A DNA stretch of 33,260 nucleotides from an uncultured bacterium (GTDB lineage: Bacteria > Patescibacteriota > Minisyncoccia > Phycocordibacterales > UBA918). Numbering within the stretch: position 1 is the first letter of the stretch; every line of letters starts with the position of its first letter. The notes below the pieces were generated by a model that did no database searches, had not been told where the DNA came from, and was given only the letters and a program-made list of their open reading frames with translations. Both the position numbers and the translations under genes were made by a program. This document shows positions 19,814 through 30,188 of this stretch, piece after piece. Location: contig CAJXAG010000004.1 in NCBI GenBank assembly GCA_913050645.1, forward strand, positions 1-33,260, read 5' to 3'.

Positions 19814-22800
19814 GTGAAGCTACAAACGTGTGATGGGCTACCGATCTGCAGGCGATACCCTATGCGTATCAATATACGGAATAAAGGTAAAACGCGTTTT
19901 GTACAACGTATGCTTTTGATAGGTATGCACCTTGCTCTTTGGGTGTTCCTCTTTTTTAATAGTACAACGTACGCACACGCTGCAGAAACAGAACCTTCTT
20001 TTGCTGATTCAACAAAATCAGTGATCCAGGAAGTATTCCGACAAATGGAGGGAGTCATGGCGTACACTGCACAGGCGATTGATGCTGTATTCTCAAGTAC
20101 CGTGCGTGCACAGCAGGAACAACAGGACGATGTTGGAGACATCGATATTCCTGATCCATTGCCGATTACCTCAACCCAATTTCCGTTAGCAGGTGTTGGT
20201 GTGGGTACGCTGATTATCAACGCGCCACTTTCCGTAACCAATACGCTGAGCGCAACCGGCGAGACATTTTTAGCCACTACCACCGTTGCGGGGTTATTGT
20301 CTGCAGAAGAGCTTGCACTTGAGGCGTTGTCGGTGTCGGGTCTGGTGAGTGCCGGAGCGTTCTCTGGCGGTCGACTTTCGATACAAGGTGCTGCACAGGT
20401 GGGGTCACTTGACGTCGCTGCTGCAGCCACACTTGCAGAGCTTTCGGTTTCTGGAGATACGTCAGTGAATGGTTTAACCATAAGCGGACAGGCGTTGGTT
20501 GCATCTCTCTTGGTTCAAGGAGCGACACAACTTACTGGACTTCTTGAAGCAGATGGTGGTATTAACACCAATGGTGCCGATGTTGATCTTGGAGATGGTT
20601 CTATCTTCGCTTCAAACATTGTGAATGAAGTCCTCGCAGGTGACGGTGTGACGATTACGGGTACTACTTCAGCACCGATTATATCGGTCGATCTTGATAG
20701 CGTGGTAACCGAAATAAATGGTGATTCCGGTGAGATTACCATTCGTGGCGGTACTGACATCAGTGTGAGTAACTTGCGTATTAACAATACTTCAGACCTT
20801 GCCAGTGTACGTGCGCGAGGAAGTTGTACAGACTGTATTACTGATAGTAACGTCGTGAACGCGCTGACGCTAACCGGCGGCACGATCGACGGTGTGATTA
20901 TTGGGTCAAGCACAGTTGCAGAAGCATTCTTCAGTGACGTGACGATTGGTACTACAACAGCTACCACTGCAAACTTTGCAGTGTTTGGTAGCGGGACTGC
21001 AAACTTTGGTGGAGGCATTAATCTCGATACAGGCTGTTTCTCAATTGGAGGTATTTGTGTAGCGTCTGCAGCCTCATCGACATCATATATAGGTCTGTTT
21101 GATACACCGAGCTCATTGCTTGCTGGGTCAATCCAGTATGCAAATGCATCAGGAACTGCATTGGTGCAATCTACAAACTTCGTGTTTGACGGGTCTGCGC
21201 TTGCAATCGGTACCACTACGCCAGCTGCAACCCTTACGGTCGAGGGAGACACGGCACTTACCGGAACAACAAGTGTTGTTGGTACCTTTAGTGCAACGGG
21301 TGGTGTAACACTCGGAGGCACTCTTGGTGTCACGGGCAGTACCACGATTTCAGACAGTCTGGTGGTGAACGCCAGCTCAACCTTTACTGACACGCTGACG
21401 GTAGGTAGCTTTGTGACGTTGCAATCTGATCTTTCAGTCATCGGAACGTCTACCATCGGTGGTGGCTTGGTGGTCAGTGGTGCAACGACGCTGTCTGATG
21501 CGATCACTATCGATGGTAACGTTTCCGTGCAAAATGGTGCCACATTCCGCCTGTATGATGCTGACAGCAGCAATTACGTTGCGTTTACGGCCTCCACATC
21601 GCTTGTGGGTAATACCACGTGGGTGTTGCCTAATGGTGACGGTAACGCTGATGAGGTGATGGTAACTGATGGAAGTGGAAACATCCGCTTTGAGCCAGTG
21701 AGTGCCATTGGAGGTGGGGTAACACAGTACACGAACCTTATTGATACACCCGCATCGTTTACTGCAGGGGCAATTCAGTACGTGAACGCAAGTGCAACAG
21801 CGATGACGCAGTCGGCAAATTTATCGTATGATGGTTCCTCACTTGCAGTTGGTACTCCAACATCAACAGCAACGCTTACGGTAGATGGTTCGGTTGATTT
21901 TGTTGCGTATGACGGAACGATTGACTTTAGCTATGATGATGCATCGAAACTTATAGGTGTGGGTACAGAAAGTCCGACTGATAAAATCACGCTGCAACGT
22001 GGATCGTTTACACAAATTGGTGGCTCTGCAGGAAATCTCTACAGCCCAACGCTTGAGAACACGGTTGGTATTGGTGATACAGCATATGATATTGAAATCG
22101 CTGGTAGTTACGCGTATGTAGTCTCTGATGTAACGGGTGACGAGTTTCATGTCTTTGATATCGGAGATGTGGCGCAGCCGAATGAAATAAGTAGTTTGAG
22201 TCTTCCTTCATATGGAAATGCGCTGACCGTCTCAGGTGGGTATGCATATGTGGTGACTGGTTTTGCTGGGGACGATTTTCATGTGATTGATATTTCTGAT
22301 CCACTCAATCCAAGTGAGGTTGATTCAGTCAATTTACTTGCTTCGGCAAATGATGTAGCCGTCTTGGGGAAGTACGCCTATGTAGTTACCGATGGGTTAA
22401 ATAGCAATTTCCAGGTTATTGATATTAGTATACCAACAGATGTGCGACAGATCGCGTCGACGTCGCTGCCTACCAATGCAACAGGTGTAGTCGTACAAGG
22501 AGATTATGCGTATGTGACATCAGAATCAGGAGGAACAGATTTTCATGTGATTGATATTTCTGATCCTGAGAACCCATCCGAGACTGATTCTCTTAATTTG
22601 GCTGATGCAGCAAATACCGTTGTGGTTGCAGAATCAGGACTGTATGCGTACGTGGGCACAAACTCGACAGGTGACGACGTGAGTGTGATTGATATTTCTG
22701 ATCCATCAAATATTAGTGAAGTCAATGGTATTAATCTCGGTGTGAGTGTAACGGGTATGAAACTTGTTGGTGATATTTTGTATGCATCGAGTCTTACTGC

Positions 22801-24100
22801 GGGCCAGGATGTACATGTGATTGATGTGTCGAGTCCTTCAAATCCTGTAGAGATTGGAGGTGCAGACCTCGGGAGCGGAAACACATATGCGGTAGCGGTT
22901 GTTGGTCAGTATGTCTATGTAACTTCAAATGCGGGTATTGTGGTGGTTGGTATCTCGGGTGTGAAATCGCAGTCAGTGCTTACTCGCTCGCTACAGACTT
23001 CAAACTTGTTTGTCGCAGGAGGTGCAAACTTTGTGAGCGACCTAACTGCACAAGGGTCTTTGTTTGCCGGTGGTGATATTCAGAGTACTGGTGTGTTGCG
23101 AATTTCAGGTACTGACGCTTCACATGTTTTGGGTGCGTTTAGTGTAGGAACGACATCAACAACCACCGGCCTTTTGGTTGACGGAACGATGCAAGCAACG
23201 AACTTGCTTGGTGGAGCGGTAAATCTCACTACTGACGCAAATGGCAATGTCATCCGTGACCCATCCGACGCACGCCTGAAAACTAACGTAGTGACGCTTG
23301 AGGATCCTCTTGAGTCGCTGTTGCAGCTACGGGGAGTACGCTATCAGTGGCGTGACAAAGAACGCTTTGGATATCAAGCTGAAATTGGTTTCATTGCACA
23401 AGAAGTCGACCTTGTGCTTCCAGAGGTGGTGCGTAAGGGAGGAGACTATTGGTCAATCAACACGCGGAACATTCTTGCAGTAGTTGTGGAAGCAGTGAAA
23501 GAAGTGTGGGCTGAGCTACAGGGAACACAGGATGAAGTTGATGATTTACGACAGCGTATCGGTCAGCTAGAAGCACAGCTTGGTGAGCCAAATGAGTACA
23601 AGGAGGAAGGTGAAGGAGAAGTATCGGGAGCGGAACAAGAAGATCTGCAGCATGAGACAGAACCGGAAGATGAATCGGAGGATCAAGAAAACCAGACGGT
23701 CGTCACAGAACCAATAAAGGAAAAAGAAGAAGACATTTCAGTGGGTGTTGGTGAAGAAAATCAGGAAGCGGAACCATCTGGTGCAGTTGAGACAGTTTCG
23801 GAGGAAGTAGCTGCTGAAGAAACAGAGGTCGCTGCGTCAAGTACTGAAACGGTAGTAATAAATGAAGAAGCGGATACAGAAGCACTATCGGGAAATGAAG
23901 CGGCCTCGGAGATATCAGAAGACCAGGAGCGTGCCGAAGTAGATTCAGTGATTGAGGCACAGCAAGAGGTTGTACAGGATGAGTCAGAACTACCTGAGGT
24001 GACGGCAGCAACAGAGGAAGAGACAGGCACCATAGATAAGGAAGTTACTGAAGCGGTTGAAGTTACAGAAGAAAATTCTACAGATCCTGGTGCTGTATAG
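19814..24100 (+). CDS. Giant secreted/surface fibre-like protein: repetitive N-terminal region, LVIVD-type 7-bladed propeller, Peptidase_S74 intramolecular chaperone domain, acidic C-terminal tail
   Basis: 1428 aa; hydrophobic leader MLLIGMHLALWVFLFFNSTTYAHA; seven YAYV..(F/V)HVIDI repeats; SDARLKTNVVTLEDPLESLLQLRGVRYQWRDKERFGYQAEIGFIAQEVDLVLPEVV; Glu-rich C-terminus. The annotated start may be a later ATG (e.g. MRINIRNKG at 19862). Confidence 0.85.
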   Translation: MKLQTCDGLPICRRYPMRINIRNKGKTRFVQRMLLIGMHLALWVFLFFNSTTYAHAAETEPSFADSTKSVIQEVFRQMEGVMAYTAQAIDAVFSSTVRAQQEQQDDVGDIDIPDPLPITSTQFPLAGVGVGTLIINAPLSVTNTLSATGETFLATTTVAGLLSAEELALEALSVSGLVSAGAFSGGRLSIQGAAQVGSLDVAAAATLAELSVSGDTSVNGLTISGQALVASLLVQGATQLTGLLEADGGINTNGADVDLGDGSIFASNIVNEVLAGDGVTITGTTSAPIISVDLDSVVTEINGDSGEITIRGGTDISVSNLRINNTSDLASVRARGSCTDCITDSNVVNALTLTGGTIDGVIIGSSTVAEAFFSDVTIGTTTATTANFAVFGSGTANFGGGINLDTGCFSIGGICVASAASSTSYIGLFDTPSSLLAGSIQYANASGTALVQSTNFVFDGSALAIGTTTPAATLTVEGDTALTGTTSVVGTFSATGGVTLGGTLGVTGSTTISDSLVVNASSTFTDTLTVGSFVTLQSDLSVIGTSTIGGGLVVSGATTLSDAITIDGNVSVQNGATFRLYDADSSNYVAFTASTSLVGNTTWVLPNGDGNADEVMVTDGSGNIRFEPVSAIGGGVTQYTNLIDTPASFTAGAIQYVNASATAMTQSANLSYDGSSLAVGTPTSTATLTVDGSVDFVAYDGTIDFSYDDASKLIGVGTESPTDKITLQRGSFTQIGGSAGNLYSPTLENTVGIGDTAYDIEIAGSYAYVVSDVTGDEFHVFDIGDVAQPNEISSLSLPSYGNALTVSGGYAYVVTGFAGDDFHVIDISDPLNPSEVDSVNLLASANDVAVLGKYAYVVTDGLNSNFQVIDISIPTDVRQIASTSLPTNATGVVVQGDYAYVTSESGGTDFHVIDISDPENPSETDSLNLADAANTVVVAESGLYAYVGTNSTGDDVSVIDISDPSNISEVNGINLGVSVTGMKLVGDILYASSLTAGQDVHVIDVSSPSNPVEIGGADLGSGNTYAVAVVGQYVYVTSNAGIVVVGISGVKSQSVLTRSLQTSNLFVAGGANFVSDLTAQGSLFAGGDIQSTGVLRISGTDASHVLGAFSVGTTSTTTGLLVDGTMQATNLLGGAVNLTTDANGNVIRDPSDARLKTNVVTLEDPLESLLQLRGVRYQWRDKERFGYQAEIGFIAQEVDLVLPEVVRKGGDYWSINTRNILAVVVEAVKEVWAELQGTQDEVDDLRQRIGQLEAQLGEPNEYKEEGEGEVSGAEQEDLQHETEPEDESEDQENQTVVTEPIKEKEEDISVGVGEENQEAEPSGAVETVSEEVAAEETEVAASSTETVVINEEADTEALSGNEAASEISEDQERAEVDSVIEAQQEVVQDESELPEVTAATEEETGTIDKEVTEAVEVTEENSTDPGAV

Positions 24101-24213
24101 ACGTTTGTAGTGTATATAACTTATCCACAAAGCGGAAGGTTGCGATGCTTTTTTGTATGGGGGCACTGTATAATTTAGTCATACTTAATAATCCTAAGTA
24201 GGCAATCTTAAAA

Positions 24214-24894
24214 ATGCACAACTTAAAAAAACAAAATCCTATAGTGGCTGCTCTAACAGCAACTATTGGCACCGCTGTAATCGCAGCAATGGCGTATTTA
24301 TTATTTGAACCAACTGCGATGCTTGCAGCAACTGACACGGATAGCTTTACCGTGCGTCAGGAAATTGGTGCTGAGATCTCATTCTCAACAGTATCAGGCG
24401 ACATCAATATGGGTGGTTCTGCAATCGGTGGTGCAACCGGTGGTAACCGAAATGGTTCAACAACAGTCGGTATTACTACTAACAATGCTGCCGGATATCA
24501 GCTTGATATCCAGTTTGAGAGCGCAAACGGTATGGAGCACCCAACGGAGACTGACTTTATTGATTACTATGCCACCACGTCACCTGACTACACCATGAAT
24601 CTCGGTGCAAACAGCAGTGGATTCGCATACTCAGTTTCATCAACAGCACCAACAAACTCAATCTCGTCGTTTGACAATAACGGTAGCTCATGTGGAGTTG
24701 GTTCAAATAAAAGCATCAGCAACTGTTATGTAATGCAGGGAACGCCGACATCTGGTGCAACAATTGTTAATACTACAGACACGGCAACTGACGAGCTTAC
24801 TACTATCGGGTTCCGGGTTATGGTTGCAGCAGGATCAGGTCTTGCGAACGGATTCTACTACGCAACAACAACATTAACCGCTACAACAAACTAA
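24214..24894 (+). CDS. Secreted beta-sandwich surface protein (WxL/pilin-like family)
   Basis: 226 aa; N-terminal hydrophobic signal; AATDTDSFTVRQEIGAEISF; GGNRNGSTTVGITTNNAAGYQLDI shares pattern with the 26076 gene. Confidence 0.6.
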   Translation: MHNLKKQNPIVAALTATIGTAVIAAMAYLLFEPTAMLAATDTDSFTVRQEIGAEISFSTVSGDINMGGSAIGGATGGNRNGSTTVGITTNNAAGYQLDIQFESANGMEHPTETDFIDYYATTSPDYTMNLGANSSGFAYSVSSTAPTNSISSFDNNGSSCGVGSNKSISNCYVMQGTPTSGATIVNTTDTATDELTTIGFRVMVAAGSGLANGFYYATTTLTATTN

Positions 24895-24990
24895 TAACGT
24901 CTCTAGGTAGTATCTAACGCCTACTGAGGTATCTACCAAACGTTAGCTTTCCTCGAAAAGCATGGATGTGTTATACTAGCAACTATAATT

Positions 24991-26079
24991 TTGAAGAAAA
25001 TGACTATAGATAAGCAGGTATCACTCACAAACGTTATTCTCGGAGCTGTTCTATTAACACTCATCGCTTTGCCGATGAGTGTTTTTGCGCAAAGCACAGC
25101 AACGAGTTCTTCTGACACAGAAGAAGTTGCGACTTCTACTGAAAAAATAGTAGCTACAGCACCCACAGTTGATCGTGTCTACGATAATTACAAACGTGAA
25201 GAATTGCCGCAGTCAAACAAAGTATTTAATGACTTTGTGGTAGGGCCTGGTCGTTTTTCCCTTGAGATCGCACCAGGGGAGAGTAAAACGGTTATTGTAA
25301 ATATTTCCAATCGTCTTGGCAGCAAACGTCTCTTCCAATTTGATGCTGAAGATATGACCGCAGGTGGTGGTGAAAATGAAGGAACGATCAAGCTCTTGGG
25401 TGATGAAGTTGGTCCATACACTATTAAAGATTACATATCAGTACCGTATGATCGCTTTTATATCGAAAACAACGAACGCGCAGTGGTGCCCGTGACGGTT
25501 TCTATTCCAGCTGACGCTGAACCGGGAGGTTTCTACGGTTCTATTTTGACAGAAGTGATGCCTGATGAAACACAGGTAGTTGAGGAGGATGTTGCTCCCA
25601 CAGCTCCGTTGGTAACGCGTATTGGTACACTTTTTTACGTAACAACACCAGGTGAGATCGCGCAAGAAGGTTCGTTGGTTGATTTTGCGACACTCCCTGA
25701 TAAGTCTTTCTATCTCGGAGGACCGGTTAATATGGGGATTGTATACGAAAATACTGGCTCAGTGCACCTTACACCGTACGGTACCGTTTCAGTTACCAAT
25801 ATTCTCGGAGATACAGTTGGTTTGGTTGAGCTTGATCCATGGTACGTCATGCCACAATCAGTGCGTACACGCGAAATATCTTGGGATCGAGAGTTTCTTC
25901 TCGGTCGCTATACGGTAACGGCTGACATCGAACGTGGATACGGAAATCAGACTGATACACTCTCTTTGGTTTTCTGGGTCTTTCCATGGAAAATAATCGC
26001 CACAGTGTTTGCAGGCGTCTTTATTTTCTTCCTGATTCTTCGGTTTATTCTGCGAAACTTTGAGTTTAAGCGTAAGTGA
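24991..26079 (+). CDS. DUF916-like (WxL-interacting) surface protein with C-terminal TM anchor
   Basis: VGPGRFSLEIAPGESKTVIVNISNRLGSKRLFQFDAEDM, VPVTVSIPADAEPGGFYGSILTEV, C-terminal TM IIATVFAGVFIFFLILRFIL + RNFEFKRK. Confidence 0.7.
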   Translation: MKKMTIDKQVSLTNVILGAVLLTLIALPMSVFAQSTATSSSDTEEVATSTEKIVATAPTVDRVYDNYKREELPQSNKVFNDFVVGPGRFSLEIAPGESKTVIVNISNRLGSKRLFQFDAEDMTAGGGENEGTIKLLGDEVGPYTIKDYISVPYDRFYIENNERAVVPVTVSIPADAEPGGFYGSILTEVMPDETQVVEEDVAPTAPLVTRIGTLFYVTTPGEIAQEGSLVDFATLPDKSFYLGGPVNMGIVYENTGSVHLTPYGTVSVTNILGDTVGLVELDPWYVMPQSVRTREISWDREFLLGRYTVTADIERGYGNQTDTLSLVFWVFPWKIIATVFAGVFIFFLILRFILRNFEFKRK

Positions 26080-26864
26080 TAGAGTACATGCGTGAGTTGT
26101 TCTTACTGGCTAGTTCTTCACTCATAGTTACACTCGTGATTGTTTCGTTGACTTCTGTAACAAATCTTGGGTATGCTCAGGTGATGAGTAGTACAAACTA
26201 TCAGATTCAAAGTGATAGTGTGAATTTTGGCGGTGGTTTTAGTAGCTCAACAAATTATCAGCTTGAATCAACCGGAGGTGAAATTGCAACTGGGGAATCA
26301 AGCAGTTCCAACTACGAAGTACGCGCTGGTTTTCAGCAAATGCAAGAGTCTTACATTGCACTCTCAGGCACTAGCAATGTTGACCTTGCACCATCTATTC
26401 CTGGTGTGTCAGGAGGATACTCAAATGGATCAACTACAGTCACAGTAGTCACTGATGCATCTGGCGGCTATGAGTTAACTATAGAAGCAGAGAATAGTCC
26501 TGCAATGCAAAGTGGTGTTAATACCATTGCTGACTACGTCCCGGGGGGAGCAGCAGCTGACTACGATTTTAATATCGGTGCAGCTGATGCATACTTCGGC
26601 TTCTCACCAGAAGGAGTCGATATTGTGCAGGCGTTCCTTGACGATGGGGGTGCGAGTTGTAATGAGCCGGCAGGTACTGATACTGCTGATACGTGCTGGG
26701 AAGGTCTGTCAACAACTGCACAACAAATCGCGTCTGATACAGGTGCAAACCATCCCGCAGGCGCCACCACAACGATAAAGTTTAGAGTGGGTATTGGTGG
26801 TTCTGTTGTGCAGCCTGTTGGTAGCTACGTTGCAACGACAACCATTACAGCAATTTCATTATGA
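26076..26864 (+). CDS. Secreted surface protein, paralogous in its C-terminal domain to 24214-24894
   Basis: SSTNYQ(I/L)(Q/E)S repeats, then GGYSNGSTTVTVVTDASGGYELTIEAENSPAMQ parallel to the 24214 protein; GTG start overlapping upstream stop or ATG at 26088. Confidence 0.6.
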   Translation: MIEYMRELFLLASSSLIVTLVIVSLTSVTNLGYAQVMSSTNYQIQSDSVNFGGGFSSSTNYQLESTGGEIATGESSSSNYEVRAGFQQMQESYIALSGTSNVDLAPSIPGVSGGYSNGSTTVTVVTDASGGYELTIEAENSPAMQSGVNTIADYVPGGAAADYDFNIGAADAYFGFSPEGVDIVQAFLDDGGASCNEPAGTDTADTCWEGLSTTAQQIASDTGANHPAGATTTIKFRVGIGGSVVQPVGSYVATTTITAISL

Positions 26865-28507
26865 TGATGTTTTATAGACTGCGACAATATGGTCTTTGGG
26901 TACTTGGAGCATTTTTTTGTTTTCCACTTTTTATATATGCAGCAAGTGACACTAATACATTTAGTGTGCGGCAGTTGGTGGGTGATGATTTTGCGCCACC
27001 AACAACCCCTGCGTTCATTACTGCAGTCCCAGTTGCTTCTACACAAATAGATGTTTCATGGGGTACTTCTACAGATGATTTTGCTTTTGGCGGATATCGT
27101 TTGTATCGAGACACGGTACATATTGCAACTACATCGCTTACTTCATACAGTGATACTGGCCTGACGCCAAGTACGACATACAGTTACACCGTTGAGGCCT
27201 ACGATCAAACGATGAAGATTTCTACCAGTACTGGTCCGGTTGCTACTACGACACTGCAAGCTGTGACACCTCCAGCAACCACAACACCGCCTTCCTCAGG
27301 TGGCGGAGGCAGACAGGTGAAATTGAACGAACTTTCAATTGACACAACTACTGACAGTGCGGTCTTTTCCTGGGAAACAAACGTGTATACCCGCTACGTG
27401 CTTCGTTGGGGGTTAAGCAGCTCATACGAGTTAGGGTTCGTACAAAGTGATGTCTATAAAAAAGATCACTTTACCCGTGTTGACGGTTTAAGTCCCGGTA
27501 CTGAGTATCAGTATGAGCTTGTGGGATATGACCGACAGGATAGGGAGTATGTACTCCGCCGTGATGTATTTAGAACAACCGATTTGCCAGATGAGACTGC
27601 GCCTGCAAACGTATCACATCTGCGGGCAACAGTGTCTGCGGACACTGTGTATCTTAGTTGGAAAAATCCATCTGAGACTGATTTTGCAAAGGTTCGTATC
27701 GTACGTAACTATTTCTTCTATCCACTGCGTCCAACTGATGGTTTTATTGTGTACGAAGGATCAAACGAGTCTGTGCTTGATGCTGATGCACTGCAGGAGT
27801 ATGAGCGACAGTACTACACTGTGTATACCTATGATACTCTCGGAAATATTTCCTCGGGTGCTGTGGTGCAGGCAGTGCGCGACGGGGTAGTGATACTTGA
27901 ACCGGATGTCCCTGATGTAGAGGGACAGGAAGATGATGATCGTGGTGGAAGTGGAGGTGGAGGTTCTTCTGATGACTCCGATGATGATACTGCAAGCACT
28001 ACAGATCCAGTGATAACAGAAACTATCTCATTCAGCGATGTCATATTTATACAGGATGGCTTCGTGCTCAATCATGGTAGCAACAACGTGGTGGTACGTG
28101 ATGATCTACCAGTAACTATTCAGCTTGCTGCTGACTTGCTCCCGAAGTATGCAAAAGCAGTAACGGTAACATTGCGTGATGGTAGTGATATACCACAGTC
28201 GTATATTTTACGAGCAAACAAGGCTCGTACCATGTATGAAACGCGCATTACAACATTGCCAGAAGGAACCTATTTTGCATTGTTTGCGATATACAATTTT
28301 GCGCAAAATGCTGAGACGGTGTTCCGCGGAGAAATTATTTCAGCGCCATATACAAACGTACTTACACAAGAACGAGAATCAGTTATTGTGAATCTTGTTA
28401 AAAATGAAAAAATTGTTACCTACGGTGCATTTCCTGGACTTCTCTTCTTATTGTTTATTATGTGGTGGTATTTGTTTGTGTTGCGCCGAACGCTTGAGGA
28501 TAATTAA
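26861..28507 (+). CDS. Fibronectin type III-containing surface protein with C-terminal TM
   Basis: FnIII-like VDVSWGTSTDDFAFGGYRLYRDTVHIATTSLTSYSDTGLTPSTTYSYTVEAYD; AASDTNTFSVRQLVG motif; C-terminal TM FPGLLFLLFIMWWYLFVL. Confidence 0.75.
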   Translation: MMMFYRLRQYGLWVLGAFFCFPLFIYAASDTNTFSVRQLVGDDFAPPTTPAFITAVPVASTQIDVSWGTSTDDFAFGGYRLYRDTVHIATTSLTSYSDTGLTPSTTYSYTVEAYDQTMKISTSTGPVATTTLQAVTPPATTTPPSSGGGGRQVKLNELSIDTTTDSAVFSWETNVYTRYVLRWGLSSSYELGFVQSDVYKKDHFTRVDGLSPGTEYQYELVGYDRQDREYVLRRDVFRTTDLPDETAPANVSHLRATVSADTVYLSWKNPSETDFAKVRIVRNYFFYPLRPTDGFIVYEGSNESVLDADALQEYERQYYTVYTYDTLGNISSGAVVQAVRDGVVILEPDVPDVEGQEDDDRGGSGGGGSSDDSDDDTASTTDPVITETISFSDVIFIQDGFVLNHGSNNVVVRDDLPVTIQLAADLLPKYAKAVTVTLRDGSDIPQSYILRANKARTMYETRITTLPEGTYFALFAIYNFAQNAETVFRGEIISAPYTNVLTQERESVIVNLVKNEKIVTYGAFPGLLFLLFIMWWYLFVLRRTLEDN

Positions 28508-28580
28508 GCTGTATCTACAGCGGATACTGACGTATCATTGGTGGTACTATACATAAGTTCTTAAAACACGTAATTTTTCT

Positions 28581-29618
28581 ATGGCAAAGATAGCAATTAA
28601 TGGCTTCGGTCGCATTGGACGCACGTTCTTTAAGATGGCACACGACCATCCCGACTTTGATATTGTCGCGATTAACGACTTGGGCGATGTGGAAAATCTA
28701 GCCTACCTCCTACGCTATGATACTGCGTATGGACACTCAGATATGACGGTCGAGACTGCGGATGATGCCTTGATTGTAAATGGGAAGAAAATAGCGTTTT
28801 TACAGGAACGTGATCCGAAGGCGCTCCCATGGGGTGTTATGGGTGTTGATGCAGTACTTGAAGCAACAGGTATTTTTGCCAGTTATGAGAAATCAAAAAT
28901 GCATCTTGATGCAGGTGCAAAGCGGGTGGTTGTTTCTGGACCAGTGAAGGATGATGCGGCAGCAGCGGGTGTAACTGGAGCGACGGTCTTAATGGGCGTA
29001 AACGACGCAATGCTTGCAACATGCCAGATAAGCTCCAACGCCTCGTGCACGACAAACGCCACCTCGCCAGTGGTGGCAATACTGAAAGAAACCATCGGTA
29101 TTGAAAAAGCTATTTTAAACACGGTGCATGCCTACACCTCAACACAAGCAATTGTTGATGGCCCTGCAAAAGACTTCCGAAAAGGACGTGCAGCTGCGCA
29201 GAACATCATCCCGACCTCAACGGGTGCTGCGGTAGCAACCACCATGGCACATACCGATCTTTCGGGGAAGTTTGATGGAATCGCAATTCGTGTTCCTGTG
29301 GCAGTTGGTTCAATAGTGGATGTGACGTTTATTGCGTCGAAGGAGACAACAGTAGAAGAGGTGAACAAATATCTCTCTGACGCGGCCGCAGATCAAAAGT
29401 GGAATAATCTCTTTGCAACAACTACTGAACCATTGGTGTCCTCAGACATCGTAGGGGCACGATATGCGGCGATTGCTGACTTGTCCATGACACGCGTGGT
29501 AGATGGAAACCTTGTGAAAGTACTTGCGTGGTATGACAATGAAACAAGTTATACACACACACTTATGGAACATGTAGCAATGGTGTCACGTTTCTTTAAT
29601 GCTAAGACAGGTGAATAG
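28581..29618 (+). CDS. gap: Glyceraldehyde-3-phosphate dehydrogenase, type I
   Basis: INGFGRIGRTFF, SSNASCTTNATSPV, NTVHAYTSTQAIVDGP, AWYDNETSYTHTL. Confidence 0.96.
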   Translation: MAKIAINGFGRIGRTFFKMAHDHPDFDIVAINDLGDVENLAYLLRYDTAYGHSDMTVETADDALIVNGKKIAFLQERDPKALPWGVMGVDAVLEATGIFASYEKSKMHLDAGAKRVVVSGPVKDDAAAAGVTGATVLMGVNDAMLATCQISSNASCTTNATSPVVAILKETIGIEKAILNTVHAYTSTQAIVDGPAKDFRKGRAAAQNIIPTSTGAAVATTMAHTDLSGKFDGIAIRVPVAVGSIVDVTFIASKETTVEEVNKYLSDAAADQKWNNLFATTTEPLVSSDIVGARYAAIADLSMTRVVDGNLVKVLAWYDNETSYTHTLMEHVAMVSRFFNAKTGE

Positions 29619-29665
29619 GGCTTGTCCCGTTAGACACCGCGGCTATAACAACTCGTAAAATTCTT

Positions 29666-30187
29666 ATGTCAGAGACAACGAACAATCAATCACCATCAGA
29701 ATATCCAGATGGTTCGCGAAAAGTGTCTAATGGGATGACTGTCTACTTTGGAACTGATCATGCAGGGTTTGAACTAAAAGAGATGCTTGTTTGGTATGTA
29801 CGTGACGAGCTTGGGTATGATGTGGTTGACTGTGGTGCAAAGGTATACGACAAAGATGATGACTATCCTGAGTTTATTGCTAAGGCAGCACAGGCAGTGG
29901 CACAGCAACCAACCAATCGTGGCATCATTCTCGGCGGTTCTGGGCAAGGAGAGGCGATGGTCGCAAACCGTTTTTTGGGGGTTCGTGCAACCGTGTATTA
30001 CGGTGGTACTCCAGAAATCATTTCACTTTCACGCGAACACAATGATGCAAATGTATTGTCGCTGGGTGCACGTTTTGTTTCAGAGGATGAAGCAAAAGAA
30101 GTTGTAAAAACATGGCTTGCTAAGGAGTTTTCAGGTGATGAGCGTCATATACGGCGGATTAAAAAGATTGATCAAACAACACGATAG
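29666..30187 (+). CDS. rpiB: Ribose-5-phosphate isomerase B
   Basis: FGTDHAGFELKEML, DCGAKVYDKDDDYPEF, GIILGGSGQGEAMVANR, SREHNDANVLSLGARF. Confidence 0.9.
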   Translation: MSETTNNQSPSEYPDGSRKVSNGMTVYFGTDHAGFELKEMLVWYVRDELGYDVVDCGAKVYDKDDDYPEFIAKAAQAVAQQPTNRGIILGGSGQGEAMVANRFLGVRATVYYGGTPEIISLSREHNDANVLSLGARFVSEDEAKEVVKTWLAKEFSGDERHIRRIKKIDQTTR

Positions 30188-30188
30188 T

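Noticed and set aside
24121-24129. TTATCCACA, a perfect DnaA-box match
   Set aside because: Single isolated 9-mer with no cluster, AT-rich DUE or dnaA/dnaN neighbour; expected by chance
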